Origin: Nitzschia sp. DOCU1
Taxonomy: Eukaryota > Bacillariophyta > Bacillariophyceae > Bacillariales > Bacillariaceae
Reading direction: 5' to 3'
NCBI GenBank assembly: GCA_951394045.1
Contig: OX595997.1
Location: forward strand, 930,001 to 994,000
Length of the DNA: 64,000 nucleotides
This document shows, piece after piece, positions 1-10,065 of the stretch. The position numbers and the translations under genes are program-made. Below the pieces are notes generated by a model. That model did not search any database, was not told the origin of the DNA, and saw nothing but the letters and a program-made list of their open reading frames with translations. The number at the start of each line of letters is the position of its first letter. The stretch's first letter is position 1.

Positions 1-870
1 GGTAACGCTCGAGACTAGACCGGCTGAAAGGAAGATGGAATCGATGCGTTTAGATCCTTTCTCGTGGGTGCGAAACGTGGGGCTGTCTGGATTCCGTAAG
101 TACCATGGGTCGCATAAATTGGTATCGGTCATCATACGAAGAATGCCAGACCGTGCTTCCTCAATTGTCTCGTTGAAATCGCCCCCGACAATTATTTCGT
201 GGCCTTTGGTCTGAAACTCCTTGATTTGACTGGTCAAATCTTTGATGAATGCGTCCCGTGGTCGCTCAGATTCTCGGCCTTCAAGATCTAGCGCGCGCCG
301 TTGTTGATGCCAGGCAGTGTGTCCAATCTCGTTAGTGGCACCAGAGCAGACTTGATAGACGGAGAAGACTGTGATTGGTGGTGCCGCTTTACGCCGGATG
401 TGTACATAACTCCATCGCCCCATTGGATCGCCGCCGCGCCCGTTTGCTTCAAGTTTGGGAACGAGAGAGCCGATCATGGTAATACCTGTGCCTCCACATT
501 GGTTGCCGGACAGGGATGATTCTTGGCAAGAGTCGAATTGACAGGCAGCCTGGCCTGGGGCACTCCGATGGACAGTGTCGCTGAGGCGTAGTCGTCGAGT
601 AACCATGGTGGTATCTTGATGGTGTTCAGATATACCAAGAAGATCGATGCCATGGAGTTGTTGCAGCTGGACCAGATCTTCCAAGGTGTCCTCGTCTTTA
701 GTCTTTTTCAGGCCGCGAACATTGTGGAATAAAAACCGGGTGGCGCCTTCAGGTTTGTCTGGGAGCATCGCGTCGCCTTGCCATAAAGAATCGGACGGTA
801 GGTGGACAGGTGTCGTCTCGTGTCGAGTTTGATACATTCGGGGTGCCGGAGGGTTGCTCGGGGTAGACAT
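1..870 (-). CDS. LINE ORF2 N-terminus: endonuclease/exonuclease/phosphatase (APE-type) domain, partial
   Basis: An open frame of 290 codons starts at the ATG at 870 and is still open at base 1. The translation shows the signature blocks of the exonuclease-endonuclease-phosphatase fold in retroelements: an N-terminal NVRGLKK strand with the metal-binding Asn, the catalytic-Glu block GISEHH, the GGTGI turn, FSVYQVCSG, the active-site block IIVGGDFNET, and downstream TFRTHEKGSKRIDSIF, which matches the S/T-F-R...RID-IF block of LINE endonucleases. In LINEs this domain nicks the target DNA to prime reverse transcription. The reverse transcriptase domain expected downstream is outside the window. 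The start overlaps the ORF1 stop by one base. A cellular EEP nuclease is unlikely given the coupled upstream ORF. Confidence 0.82.
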   Translation of the reverse strand, partial: MSTPSNPPAPRMYQTRHETTPVHLPSDSLWQGDAMLPDKPEGATRFLFHNVRGLKKTKDEDTLEDLVQLQQLHGIDLLGISEHHQDTTMVTRRLRLSDTVHRSAPGQAACQFDSCQESSLSGNQCGGTGITMIGSLVPKLEANGRGGDPMGRWSYVHIRRKAAPPITVFSVYQVCSGATNEIGHTAWHQQRRALDLEGRESERPRDAFIKDLTSQIKEFQTKGHEIIVGGDFNETIEEARSGILRMMTDTNLCDPWYLRNPDSPTFRTHEKGSKRIDSIFLSAGLVSSVT

Positions 871-872
871 TA
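868..872 (-). promoter_or_regulatory. TAATG stop-start overlap between ORF1 and ORF2
   Basis: Read on the minus strand, ORF1 ends TAA and ORF2 begins ATG, sharing one A (TAATG). In the insect LINE SART1 a UAAUG overlap is known to mediate translational coupling (termination-reinitiation) for ORF2. The same arrangement here suggests the same mechanism; that part is inference. Confidence 0.7.
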
Positions 873-2657
873 TTTTGGTTCGCCCGCTGCTTCCTCAGAA
901 GTAGCTGGGCGATCAATTTCCATTCCAGTGCCGTTAATGTTGCTCCGCTTTCGTGGCGGGGACATGGTGTCTGTAGCGTCGATGGACGAGGCAGAGTGTC
1001 GACTGAGCGAGGCTACCAGAGCGTCAAGAGTGGACTGGAGACGTTCAACCGAGGCATTCAGAGTGATGTGATCTGCTTTGGTGGCAAACGGAGACGAATT
1101 CGAATTGCCGAGGCCGGCAATAGTCTTATCGATGATCGTGTTGATTGTGGCGTCCAGTTTTGCATTAAGAGCAAGGAGCTCCTTTTTGAACTGACTTTCC
1201 AAGTTGACCAATTTTTGATTTTGTTCCGCTTGCATTGAAGCGAGAGCGTCGTTGAGGCGCCGATCAAGAGTAGCTTCATCGAAGGTGACTGTACTCTGGG
1301 CTTGAGTTGTAACTGTATTGGCGGTCGTGCCACGTGCTACTGGCTTGGGGGCGCTCGCCAAAGGAGGAAACGCGGCGGCCGAGAGGTCGCAGATGACAGT
1401 GATGGGAGTGGGGCGTTGCCAGGCGGTCTTCTTGGATTGAGACTTGGCGGAACGGATGGTAGATTCGCCAGCTGACGCTTCATCGTTACCCCATGCAAAG
1501 GCGGCGGAGTACTTTCCAGCTGAGGTGCTATTTCCGCCGATCGAGCTTGGCGCGGTGTGGTTTCCGTAGTTTCCAGTGTAACGTTTGAAGGCGGTACCAG
1601 AAAGAATCGAGTCGAGCCAAGGGATGACGCGAGCGACGGTTTCTTCATTAACAGAGATGTGTACGCGGCGATTGTCCAAGTCGGGATAAATGCGATAAAT
1701 GTCTTGATTTTCTTCCAATTGTTGCTGGAGGGATACTGGAGTGTCGACCGTACTGACAAAGGCTCCGTAAGTCTCGACGTTGTGGATCTGCAAATTGCGA
1801 TGAGTAAACATATAATCGTCATGTTTTTCCATGCATTTGCCAAAGAGCACGGGCTCGTCTTTGGACATTGCGAAGGGAAGGAAAGTAGTCCATTTCTTGG
1901 AATGAAAGATGCTGCGGTCGAGAAGGAATTTGGCAAATGCAAGGACGGAACGGGTGACTGTCAATTGAATGACAGACGTGTCTTTGCGATGGCCGTCAAA
2001 CTGGTACTTCACGGTAGCTTGCTCCAGGCCAATAGAAAATGCGAACTCTTCAATGCTCATCCATTTCTGAAGATCGAACTCCTTGACTTTGCTTTCAATT
2101 TCTTCCTCGGAAGCAGTTTCCACGTAGAGATCCCACGCAGTTTGGAAATGCAAGTTCGCTTTATTTTTCAGCGTGGCGACGTCGAAAAAACGAGGATGTT
2201 CCTGGGTCCAATAGCCGAGAAGAACTATATCCATACCGTGGGTAAAATCCATCGGATGCTTCCTCAAGAAGTACCCGTGGTTGTGCCACCAGGCCATGTC
2301 CGAACGCGATTTGAGGGTGGAAAAAGGAGTTTTCGCCTTGACAGTGAAGCCCAAGACCACTTTTTGGTTTTTTCCGGCTACATTAACCACGCCAAAATTC
2401 TCCAAAAAGGTGTCCATGTTAGGGGGTTTCGCAGGGGAGAATGGGTTGCCTTTGATGTCCTCGAAGACGATGGGGTCATATGCTTCCGCGGCATCAGCGA
2501 GGCGTTTGACGACCTGCATCAACGACTTGGCCGCATTCACTCGGGCGGCTCCCGTTTTTGGCGCGATTTCGAGACGACAATGATGGATGACAAACAGACC
2601 AGTACCGGTGTACCCGGTGGCCGGATAGTTGGCGGTAGTGGTGTTGGCAACGGTCAT
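870..2657 (-). CDS. LINE ORF1-like protein (595 aa)
   Basis: An intact 595-residue frame directly 5' of the endonuclease ORF, starting at an ATG and ending at TAA (872-870). I do not recognise a named domain. The N-terminal two thirds look globular. The C-terminal third is Ala/Ser/Thr-rich, with a helical stretch near residues 465-515 that could form a coiled coil, and the tail holds a PPRKR basic patch. A nucleic-acid chaperone or RNA-binding role is inferred only from its ORF1 position; there is no CCHC knuckle. The 369-residue frame on the opposite strand is a shadow. Confidence 0.6.
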   Translation of the reverse strand: MTVANTTTANYPATGYTGTGLFVIHHCRLEIAPKTGAARVNAAKSLMQVVKRLADAAEAYDPIVFEDIKGNPFSPAKPPNMDTFLENFGVVNVAGKNQKVVLGFTVKAKTPFSTLKSRSDMAWWHNHGYFLRKHPMDFTHGMDIVLLGYWTQEHPRFFDVATLKNKANLHFQTAWDLYVETASEEEIESKVKEFDLQKWMSIEEFAFSIGLEQATVKYQFDGHRKDTSVIQLTVTRSVLAFAKFLLDRSIFHSKKWTTFLPFAMSKDEPVLFGKCMEKHDDYMFTHRNLQIHNVETYGAFVSTVDTPVSLQQQLEENQDIYRIYPDLDNRRVHISVNEETVARVIPWLDSILSGTAFKRYTGNYGNHTAPSSIGGNSTSAGKYSAAFAWGNDEASAGESTIRSAKSQSKKTAWQRPTPITVICDLSAAAFPPLASAPKPVARGTTANTVTTQAQSTVTFDEATLDRRLNDALASMQAEQNQKLVNLESQFKKELLALNAKLDATINTIIDKTIAGLGNSNSSPFATKADHITLNASVERLQSTLDALVASLSRHSASSIDATDTMSPPRKRSNINGTGMEIDRPATSEEAAGEPK

Positions 2658-2786
2658 GGTAGTTAGATTTCTAGGTAGGAATTTACGTGAAATTTCTACG
2701 GCTAAGTTTTTCGCACTGCTGCGCTCTCTGTCCGGCAGAAAGTAAGAACTAATTCATCTCTACTAGGGAGCAGAAGTATTAGAGAC

Positions 2787-5700
2787 CTAATCGTACAGTT
2801 CCAAGACTCGTCCAAATTTCTGAGCCATGTTCGGAGAGCGGAAGCGTTCCAGGGAGGCAGGCCGGGACAATTGTGGCGGAAGCCGCTTATCAGCTCGACC
2901 TCGTTCCATTTCAGCCGAGACGTCAGGGTAGTATGCAGGCGAGAGGGGATGCAGCCGGATTGTAGGAAGGGGGCGGGCATTCGACGCAGGCAGCGTTTGG
3001 GCATCTTTGCTACCCATGGTGGCTTTGGATTTATTTTTTTCTTTCCGCTTGAAAGCTCCCAGGAAGCCTCGACGAAGCCCCTTAGTGCGCAACTTATCCT
3101 GGCCTAACCCTAACGACATGCAACTAATTGCGCGAGTCTCCCGCGGGTCGAAAATCTCGACTGTCTGGGCTGCCTGGGAGGTCTCGGCAGATACATTGAC
3201 CTCATCTTCATCTGAGATCAAAGACACCTCGATCGCTCCTCGTTCTATGTCGCTCTTGCGCTTAAGTTCCTTAGCCGTAAGTTCGGGCAACTTTCGCTGC
3301 GGAAAAGAGTCGGCACTATCGACGGAATCGTCCAAATCAACAGCCGTGTCACTAGTATCCAGATCGCGTTTCGGTTTCGTGTCGTTCTTGGGCGGAGATA
3401 GCCAAGCTGGCTGAGGTTCCGGGGGCTCTTGTCGCTTTGGGCGGGCTGGCTGCTTTTTGGCGTCATTCGTTGGCGGTCGGTTTTGCTGAGGGCTTGGTGG
3501 ATCATGGGCTTGCTGCTTGGCAATAGCACCTGACGGCTTTCCTGGTGCAATATCACCCCCTAACAAAGCTGATGCCCAAGCATCGAATTCAAAGAGACCA
3601 GTAGGTTTGGATTCTGTCGATGCTTCCGTCGGAAAATCCTCTGCTTTCTTCCGACCGAAACCGGTATCAAAGAAGATTGCAGGGTCGTACGGAAAAGCTT
3701 CGATCAATGATTGATCTCTTCGTGCCTGCCTATTAGCGTCGTGAACTGGGTGTTCAATCGGAGCCCTCGACGACTTTGGTGATGCAGATTCTTCCGCCAT
3801 CGATATTTCCGGCGATCGCAGCCTGCTGTCATCCAAGTCCAAGCCCCTTCGAACGGGCATCGCGGTTTCCACCCCTGCAGCGTTTTCCATGGACGTGTCG
3901 CGCGTTTCCACTCTTTCAACGCGTGCAGGGATTTCCCCATCCCAAGGATGGGCTCGATGCGACTTGGTAAGCGCGGGAAGAGGCTTCAGGGCATAGGCTT
4001 GCTGGGGCTCGTCCCCAGGCTTTTCGACATGTTCATTCTCTCTGCGTTCTTGCCGAGTAACAGTAACCCTGACGCGTTCATCAAAAGAACGTAAAGGAGA
4101 CGGAGGGCGCGCACGTCCTTCGGTGCTAGCTTGAGTGACAGTAACTCTCACTCGATGGTCTTCAAATTTGTCGGACTTAGGGGCTCTTTCTGACGAAGAT
4201 GCGTCATTCGAGTCCTTTACGTTGATGGTCAGAGGAGGGGGGTGCTTCCTCATTTGTTCCCGCCGCTCCTTGGCCTTGCGCAAACTTTTGCCTTCCTCGT
4301 GTGGCCTGGTAGGCATTTCCACTGGTTGGAACTTTGGCGTAACATAATTATTCAGCCCAGAAGGCCGAGGGCGACGGAAGGTGGAAGTCGACGGGGAGAA
4401 ATTCTTGCTTGATCGTGATTCTTGGTCCTGAGCAAATTGAGCTTGAGATGACAGAATTCGCACTTCATCGTGATATGGTTTGCCGGAACTTTGGAATGTT
4501 GGATTAGTAATGGATGACACAGAAGTTTCGTCGTCAGAATATTCGTCATCCATTTGGGATGAAACTTCTTCGCCGCCGAAAGGATTCGGAGACTGTCGTT
4601 GTCCAACTTCCCCCAAGCCTCCACGGTAAGCCTGATCGGGGGCGACCGCGTGGCTAGTACTTTCTTGGCGCAAAATGGAATCAATCTGCGCCAAAGCCTG
4701 GGATGGATTCGCTCGATTGACAGCACTCAACTTTGCCACCAAATCAGCAACGTTATTGTGATCAACATAGCCGACTGCTGGCTCCGAGCCGAAAACGCCA
4801 TCCCGCTCAATTTGCGAGCCTTCATCTGAGGGCCGACTGCGAAAAGTTGTAGCCGGGTCGGGAATAGGAAAAGTGGGAGACGCCCTTGCCTTTTCCTGCC
4901 AATATGCGGCAATTTCTTCATGTTGTTTCGATCGACTATCGCCAGCTATTTCAGGTTCCTCCCGAGAACGACCGTCCTTCGGCATGGAGCGATTAATGGG
5001 CGTCGGAGGCCGCCTGTCCAGCGAAGAGGATCGCTTTGAAGGGCCATCACGAATGGTAGTCATTCTTCGAATTGGCTCACGGGGCAAAAAACTTTCTGAT
5101 CCGTAGGGAGAGTCTGAGACCTCGCTCTCCACCAGCAGATGCGGCTGGGAAGCGTTCGATGAATGACTTCCTATCGAGCTTAGTCCCCGACCACCTTCTG
5201 AACTGTATGGAACGTGCGAATCATGGCTCCACGATTGTCTTTGGGGTGGAGTTCTCCCTGAAGAGCGACTACCATTCGGCTTGAGCATTTCCTGTCCGAA
5301 TCCCAGGGCCAGTCGCTCAACCGAAGCTCTTGAATCCTTGGACCTTGGATCGAGAGAACGGGATCGACTTTTGGTGTTTGGTAAAGGAGGAGGTGACTTG
5401 TTCCTTCCCCTAGGCTCCTGAGAAAACTCTTGCACGCGTTGCTTGATTAGCGGGGACGGAGAACGCCGACGAGGCCGGGATTCGTCTTGCTCAAAATTTC
5501 GGGGTATAGATCGGGAGCGAACTCTTGCGGCTTCTACATTCTGGTCACGCTGCTCTCTGACAGCGATGTGGGGTCTTCTTTCGGTTGTCTCCCGATAGGC
5601 GTCCGACTTGGATCTTGTCTCGTGGCGTTCTGGTGGGCGCCGGAAAGCACCCGCGCCACCATCTTCATTATTAGAAGAATGAAGTGGAGGCATGTTCAGA

Positions 5701-6938
5701 GACGCAGGTTGGTCCTGGCTTCGCGAGGACGATCGAACATTCGATCTACCCCTTTCGTCGTAAGGACTCGATATCGAGGTTACCTGCGTCTCGTCGCCCC
5801 TACTATCGGTACGGGAACGTGACACCGTTGCACGGGAAGTTACGGGAGAAAAATCACGCGGTACATTCGATCTACCGCCTTCGTCGTACGGACTCGAGAT
5901 CGAGGTTACCTGCGTCTCGTCGCCCCTACTATTGGTACGGGAACGTGACACCGTTGCACGGGAAGTTACGGGAGAAAAATCACGTGGTATGCTTGTGATT
6001 GAGGCACTACCTCGAGCTACCATGGCTGCTTCATAGTACTTGGACTTAAAGTTGGCTGTGTTGTCACTTTCGAAGGTACCGGCTTTACGAATCATCGCAC
6101 GACCTGTAGAGAAGGTCCGAGATGGCTGGCGCTCCCTGGCAAGTTTTTGATCCAGTCTACCCCCAGGAGATTGGATACTAACTTGCAAGACTTCTTCATT
6201 GCTCCACAATTGCTTCTTGATATCCTGAACGGACGCGGTCGACGGAGTTTCGATACTACTCCCAAAGCTGTCATCAGGATCCCGAGATACTGGTCCATGC
6301 TGCGCAGAGTTTCTCTGCTCCAGCAAATTCTTCTTGGCCCTCATTTCCCCATAATGCTGTGCCAAACTTTTCTTCCCTGTCTTCCCTTCGATGTGGGGCG
6401 CAGAGTAAAATTCCCGCGTTTGGGATTCTCGATCATTCTTCGCCGGAAAGCTGAAACTACTACTAGTTTGCACCGATGGTCCATACGAAAGCTGCTCATG
6501 ATGATAGTTGTCCACAACAAACTGCAATTCAGGATCGCCATTTCGACGGAGACGGTTAAAGTTTCGTATTTGCTCTGCAGTCGTTCCTGCTCCAAGATCA
6601 GAGGCGGGTACATGTAGATGGGAAGCCTTCTGGATATAACGATCATATTCCGTCGATACTCCAGAATCACTCACACTCTTTCTAACACGAGGATATCGTG
6701 AAGGGGGGGTCGAATATCTTCCCGACTGACGCTGTTGCTGTTGGCCGTAGTTGGAGTTGCTGGTTGACATGCTGGTAGTTTCGGTCGTTCGGGTGCTGTA
6801 AGAGGCAGATGCTTGTTGCTTGTGATAATAACGTGCCGAGCTGCTGGAATTCGAATCCGCTGTAGATGTCGAAGTATCGTACAGCGACGGAGGGTGCCCG
6901 TGACTCGCCCCAGTGTACTCCGAGGCCATCGATTCCAT
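2787..6938 (-). CDS. Large intrinsically disordered protein, function unknown (1383 aa)
   Basis: A single open frame from an ATG at 6938 to TAG at 2787. The composition is dominated by Ser, Arg, Pro and acidic residues with many SP, RS and RSRS dipeptides, and no catalytic domain is recognisable. A 42-residue unit containing PRDFSPVTSRATVSRSR is present twice in tandem (about 5737-5988). A second internal echo is RVRVTVT, occurring twice about 30 residues apart. The least biased part is near the C-terminus, around FPYDPAIFFDTGF and LFEFDAWASALLGGD. The style suggests a scaffold or a heavily phosphorylated cytoskeletal or nuclear protein, but this is inference. Its stop codon lies 130 bp from the LINE ORF1 start on the same strand. 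Confidence 0.7.
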   Translation of the reverse strand: MESMASEYTGASHGHPPSLYDTSTSTADSNSSSSARYYHKQQASASYSTRTTETTSMSTSNSNYGQQQQRQSGRYSTPPSRYPRVRKSVSDSGVSTEYDRYIQKASHLHVPASDLGAGTTAEQIRNFNRLRRNGDPELQFVVDNYHHEQLSYGPSVQTSSSFSFPAKNDRESQTREFYSAPHIEGKTGKKSLAQHYGEMRAKKNLLEQRNSAQHGPVSRDPDDSFGSSIETPSTASVQDIKKQLWSNEEVLQVSIQSPGGRLDQKLARERQPSRTFSTGRAMIRKAGTFESDNTANFKSKYYEAAMVARGSASITSIPRDFSPVTSRATVSRSRTNSRGDETQVTSISSPYDEGGRSNVPRDFSPVTSRATVSRSRTDSRGDETQVTSISSPYDERGRSNVRSSSRSQDQPASLNMPPLHSSNNEDGGAGAFRRPPERHETRSKSDAYRETTERRPHIAVREQRDQNVEAARVRSRSIPRNFEQDESRPRRRSPSPLIKQRVQEFSQEPRGRNKSPPPLPNTKSRSRSLDPRSKDSRASVERLALGFGQEMLKPNGSRSSGRTPPQRQSWSHDSHVPYSSEGGRGLSSIGSHSSNASQPHLLVESEVSDSPYGSESFLPREPIRRMTTIRDGPSKRSSSLDRRPPTPINRSMPKDGRSREEPEIAGDSRSKQHEEIAAYWQEKARASPTFPIPDPATTFRSRPSDEGSQIERDGVFGSEPAVGYVDHNNVADLVAKLSAVNRANPSQALAQIDSILRQESTSHAVAPDQAYRGGLGEVGQRQSPNPFGGEEVSSQMDDEYSDDETSVSSITNPTFQSSGKPYHDEVRILSSQAQFAQDQESRSSKNFSPSTSTFRRPRPSGLNNYVTPKFQPVEMPTRPHEEGKSLRKAKERREQMRKHPPPLTINVKDSNDASSSERAPKSDKFEDHRVRVTVTQASTEGRARPPSPLRSFDERVRVTVTRQERRENEHVEKPGDEPQQAYALKPLPALTKSHRAHPWDGEIPARVERVETRDTSMENAAGVETAMPVRRGLDLDDSRLRSPEISMAEESASPKSSRAPIEHPVHDANRQARRDQSLIEAFPYDPAIFFDTGFGRKKAEDFPTEASTESKPTGLFEFDAWASALLGGDIAPGKPSGAIAKQQAHDPPSPQQNRPPTNDAKKQPARPKRQEPPEPQPAWLSPPKNDTKPKRDLDTSDTAVDLDDSVDSADSFPQRKLPELTAKELKRKSDIERGAIEVSLISDEDEVNVSAETSQAAQTVEIFDPRETRAISCMSLGLGQDKLRTKGLRRGFLGAFKRKEKNKSKATMGSKDAQTLPASNARPLPTIRLHPLSPAYYPDVSAEMERGRADKRLPPQLSRPASLERFRSPNMAQKFGRVLELYD
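5737..5988 (-). repeat. Two-copy tandem repeat, 126-bp unit, inside the coding sequence
   Basis: The 126-bp unit beginning ACATTCGATCTACC at 5737 recurs at 5863 with only a few differences visible by eye, for example CCTTT/GCCTT and a Ser/Gly-type codon change. 126 bp is 42 codons, so the reading frame is kept. The near-identity points to a recent duplication. Confidence 0.85.
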
Positions 6939-7608
6939 CCGTCCTCACCCCAAAGAGTCGTTCAACCGATCTCTTCCGTTCCAACAACTACTGTTCAGAC
7001 CGTCGTTTCCAAAGAAGCTCTTTTAACACCAAATAACCCCAGTTATCCCCCGGTCGCCTTCTCTTAATCTCCAATGAGAAATAGTCCAGTCTCCACAGTG
7101 TAGGCAATGGAGCAAACGTCTATGGCAGTTGGCCTCTTGTGTTGTAGAAGTGGGCTTGCCCTGATTGTTCTACGTCGATCACGACGGTGGGAGTTGCATT
7201 TGGGTGCGAAATTCAGAGGTGGCAAGGGTCCGATTACAGCGATCAAAATCGAAATTTTCCAAGACCCATAACGCTGGCACTACCAATTTGTACGGCATTC
7301 GTTGGCGGGAAACCACACGTTGAAAAATTGGTCGGATAGGGCATATATACCTCCTGCCGTTGGATGCCGACCAACGAGGCGGGCTCACCTTTTTTCATTC
7401 CTCGGGATAGTTGTCTGATTCGAATGGGTCGACATGTCCTAACCGCCATCCGTCAAATCGAACGCACGCCGCACGTACCAAGCGAGCGCGACGAACCGAT
7501 AGCCACCAAAGATCCAAAAAGCGAGAAAGGAATGCGAATCTAAAAATGCAAATCCTCAATGGCCGCAACGAGTTCACAAAGAGAGACAGCACTGTCCCAT
7601 GCCCAGCC
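6939..7608. other. Intergenic region between divergent genes
   Basis: About 670 bp separating the start of the disordered-protein gene (-) and the dioxygenase-like gene (+). It probably holds both promoters and 5' UTRs. No conserved element, RNA gene or repeat was recognised. Confidence 0.5.
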
Positions 7609-9489
7609 ATGAGCCCTCCAACAACTACAGCGAAACGACAAAAAGTAGGCGGAGCTGAAGATGTCGCGGTTCAAATGTGGGAACACTATCGAAACTATGT
7701 GGATTCTCTCGACGAACCACACGGAGGAGACATTGACGAGCTGCAAGAAATGATTGAAATCTCCAAACCACACGTGACCATCAAGTCGATGGAGGTCGTC
7801 AAGGAAACTTGGGAAACTGTGGTCGACTTGCTTCCCATGCTGGTCAGTGTCGGATACTATCACTTGGCCGAATCTGCCATTGCCGAGTATCTTCAGCCCG
7901 GCAACAACACGACCGCCCAAGCCGAACAATGTCAATCCTTGTTGATGAAATCCTTGGAATTCTTCCCGAAAAATGCGGCAACGTGGTCCATGGGAGCCAA
8001 CTTTGGTCGCATGGCGCAGCGTCTTTCCTTGTCGACGGCCCGTCAGTGGTATGAACGTTCATCTGAGTATGCATCTGAATTGAGAGAACGAGCACTACTC
8101 GCTTTGGAAGATGAAGGTCTCGAGGATGCCATGTTGAAAGAATGGATCGAATTGTTGGTTTTGAATCAAGTGGTGGGAGTGGAATTTGAAGTGGACGAGA
8201 AGGTCGAGGCCACCACGAACCAAGATGAAATTGAAGAGAAAGATACTGACGACGACGTCGACCACGAGGAGACCGACGGGCACTTTTCGGCGTCGGCAGT
8301 GGAAGGCACATCACGGTTCATGTGTGCCATGCTGGCGTCAATGGAAGGCAAGCATGACGACGTCATAATGCATTTGCAACGCTTTGATTTTACACATCGA
8401 CTGCATCCAAATGTGTGGAAGTCGACACCATCGCCTCCGACTGCGGAAGGACCGATAAAGCCGCCGTTGGTCTTTGCTCCCAGCGATGGCATCTTACCAC
8501 AGCATTTGTATGAATCCATGAAGGTAGCATTTGCTCCCAACGCTGCCTATTGGGTGGAAAGCAACTACATGGGGCGAGGCTATTATTCCTATTTCATGGA
8601 CTATGATTCCGAACAAAAGGAGCCCCGAAACTTGATCGAAGATGTGATTGTGAACTACTTGCTACCCCGTGCAAAGCAAGTGCTGAGCAAGGAAGAGGGT
8701 GAACAGATTTGTGGATTTGAATGGTGGACCCATACTCGTCCCATTCAAGCCAACTTGGGTCATAATTTGCACTTTGATACCGACGAAGCCTTGCTGGCGC
8801 AGGAGAAAAAGGTGACGCATCCTATTCTGTCGTCGGTACTCTACTTGACGGGAGGTAATAGTGATGATCAAGAAGCAAAATCGCCTGCGGGAGCCACCAT
8901 TATCTTAGATCAAACTCCAGAAGCAGCACAAGTTGCCGAATGTTGCTGGAAAGGTAGCCCGAAGGATAATTCATTCTTGCTCTTTCCGGGCAATCTTTTG
9001 CACGGCGTCTTGCCATGTCCCGGAAGGGAATCGGCCGGTGATGGCAAAGTGGGAAAAAAAAGCTTGACGCCTTGCGAGTTATGGAAAAATTGGAAGTCCC
9101 CTGGGAAACAATTCGTAGAGAACCGCTTGACGTTTATGGTGGGATTTTGGACTCGCAACGTACCCGAAACAATGAAGGAACGACATTTGTATGGACCATG
9201 TGGTCCTTTGCCGCCAGCAACAAAAGAGCACAGTTGGGTTCAATTCATTAGCCAAGGATACAACGAAGGTCAAAGTCGAGTTACTAGCAGCAAGGCACCT
9301 GAAACTCTAACACCATCTCCCATTCCACAAATATCCCCGGCTTGGGAAGTGATCCCACCTATGGATAAGGACGACGAACCTGGTGAGGTTTTGATGGTTC
9401 CACCGTCCATCAACCACCGATTCTTTGTGACAGGAGCCCCAAAATGCTTCTATGACTGTCTCTTTGAAGAAGATATTCCCTGCGGATAA
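7609..9489 (+). CDS. 2-oxoglutarate/Fe(II)-dependent dioxygenase-like protein with N-terminal helical region
   Basis: 626 residues if translation starts at the ATG at 7609; an in-frame ATG at 7546 would add 21. Residues 1-240 are helical and include paired segments reminiscent of TPR helices. The C-terminal half has the pattern of a prolyl-4-hydroxylase-type double-stranded beta helix: an HxD iron pair in LHFDTDE (H388, D390), a distal His in NLLHGVLP (H465), and an Arg in NRLTFMVGFW (R506) placed where 2-oxoglutarate would be bound. An acidic linker separates the two parts. Members of this superfamily hydroxylate proteins, nucleic acids or small molecules; the substrate cannot be told. No signal peptide is evident, so a cytosolic or nuclear site is likely. 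Confidence 0.7.
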   Translation: MSPPTTTAKRQKVGGAEDVAVQMWEHYRNYVDSLDEPHGGDIDELQEMIEISKPHVTIKSMEVVKETWETVVDLLPMLVSVGYYHLAESAIAEYLQPGNNTTAQAEQCQSLLMKSLEFFPKNAATWSMGANFGRMAQRLSLSTARQWYERSSEYASELRERALLALEDEGLEDAMLKEWIELLVLNQVVGVEFEVDEKVEATTNQDEIEEKDTDDDVDHEETDGHFSASAVEGTSRFMCAMLASMEGKHDDVIMHLQRFDFTHRLHPNVWKSTPSPPTAEGPIKPPLVFAPSDGILPQHLYESMKVAFAPNAAYWVESNYMGRGYYSYFMDYDSEQKEPRNLIEDVIVNYLLPRAKQVLSKEEGEQICGFEWWTHTRPIQANLGHNLHFDTDEALLAQEKKVTHPILSSVLYLTGGNSDDQEAKSPAGATIILDQTPEAAQVAECCWKGSPKDNSFLLFPGNLLHGVLPCPGRESAGDGKVGKKSLTPCELWKNWKSPGKQFVENRLTFMVGFWTRNVPETMKERHLYGPCGPLPPATKEHSWVQFISQGYNEGQSRVTSSKAPETLTPSPIPQISPAWEVIPPMDKDDEPGEVLMVPPSINHRFFVTGAPKCFYDCLFEEDIPCG

Positions 9490-10065
9490 CGGAGAGCGTG
9501 TACATGGGCAGACTTTCATCCCGTCCATTGGGCATCAGTGGGGCGTCAAACGGACGATTCATCTGCACAATGAAGTAGACCACTCTAGCTTGGAGTGTGA
9601 CCATGGTGTGTGTCGAAGTTAGCTATCCTAGTAGGTGGTGAGTAGTCAAACTCTTCACTACTATAGCTGCTGCTATTTTTCTAATCGGGTACCTGTAGGT
9701 GGCAGTGGTATGCACGAGGGAGCGCACGTCATCGTGCTATGATACGACAGTCGTGTCAGCCAATCAGCGACTTGCACGCGCAGAGCTCGCGCGTCTCCAA
9801 ATCGTCGATTTGCCGCCAAGGAATGGGTTTCGCCGCCATCCTCTCCTTTTCCCGCATCATTCGACCACGGAAGGAAGAAAACATCAAATGGCATTCTTCT
9901 TGTGATAGAAGCATAGTTGACAACAAGCCATCAATAACTCATTCACATTCACCGCTTCTGACAAGTTCTGAATCACGAATCCTTTCGAAATCTTCCCTAT
10001 CTTGGTCATTTTCTACCCAAGCTAGAGGTGTTTCCATATTTTTGCACTCGTTTCGATCAAGTGTT
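9490..10065. other. Intergenic region
   Basis: About 575 bp between two genes on the plus strand. The frame of the downstream gene stays open upstream of its chosen start, but the composition there is not protein-like. Nothing else recognised. Confidence 0.45.

Larger units (their letters stand above)
1..2657 (-). mobile_element. Non-LTR (LINE-type) retrotransposon, 5' part; 3' part outside the window
   Basis: Two consecutive frames on the minus strand read as ORF1 and ORF2 of a non-LTR retrotransposon. ORF2 carries an apurinic-type endonuclease domain at its N-terminus, the usual position in LINEs, and runs off the window before any reverse transcriptase could appear. ORF1 and ORF2 are joined by TAATG. 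The 5' boundary is not visible: it lies somewhere in 2658-2786, just past the stop codon of the upstream gene on the same strand. No LTR, target-site duplication or poly-A tail can be checked here. The frames are open, so this copy may be recent. Confidence 0.8.

Noticed and set aside
1557..2666. 369-codon open frame on the plus strand
   Set aside because: It lies antisense to LINE ORF1 and has no recognisable protein features; a shadow of the coding bias of the true frame.
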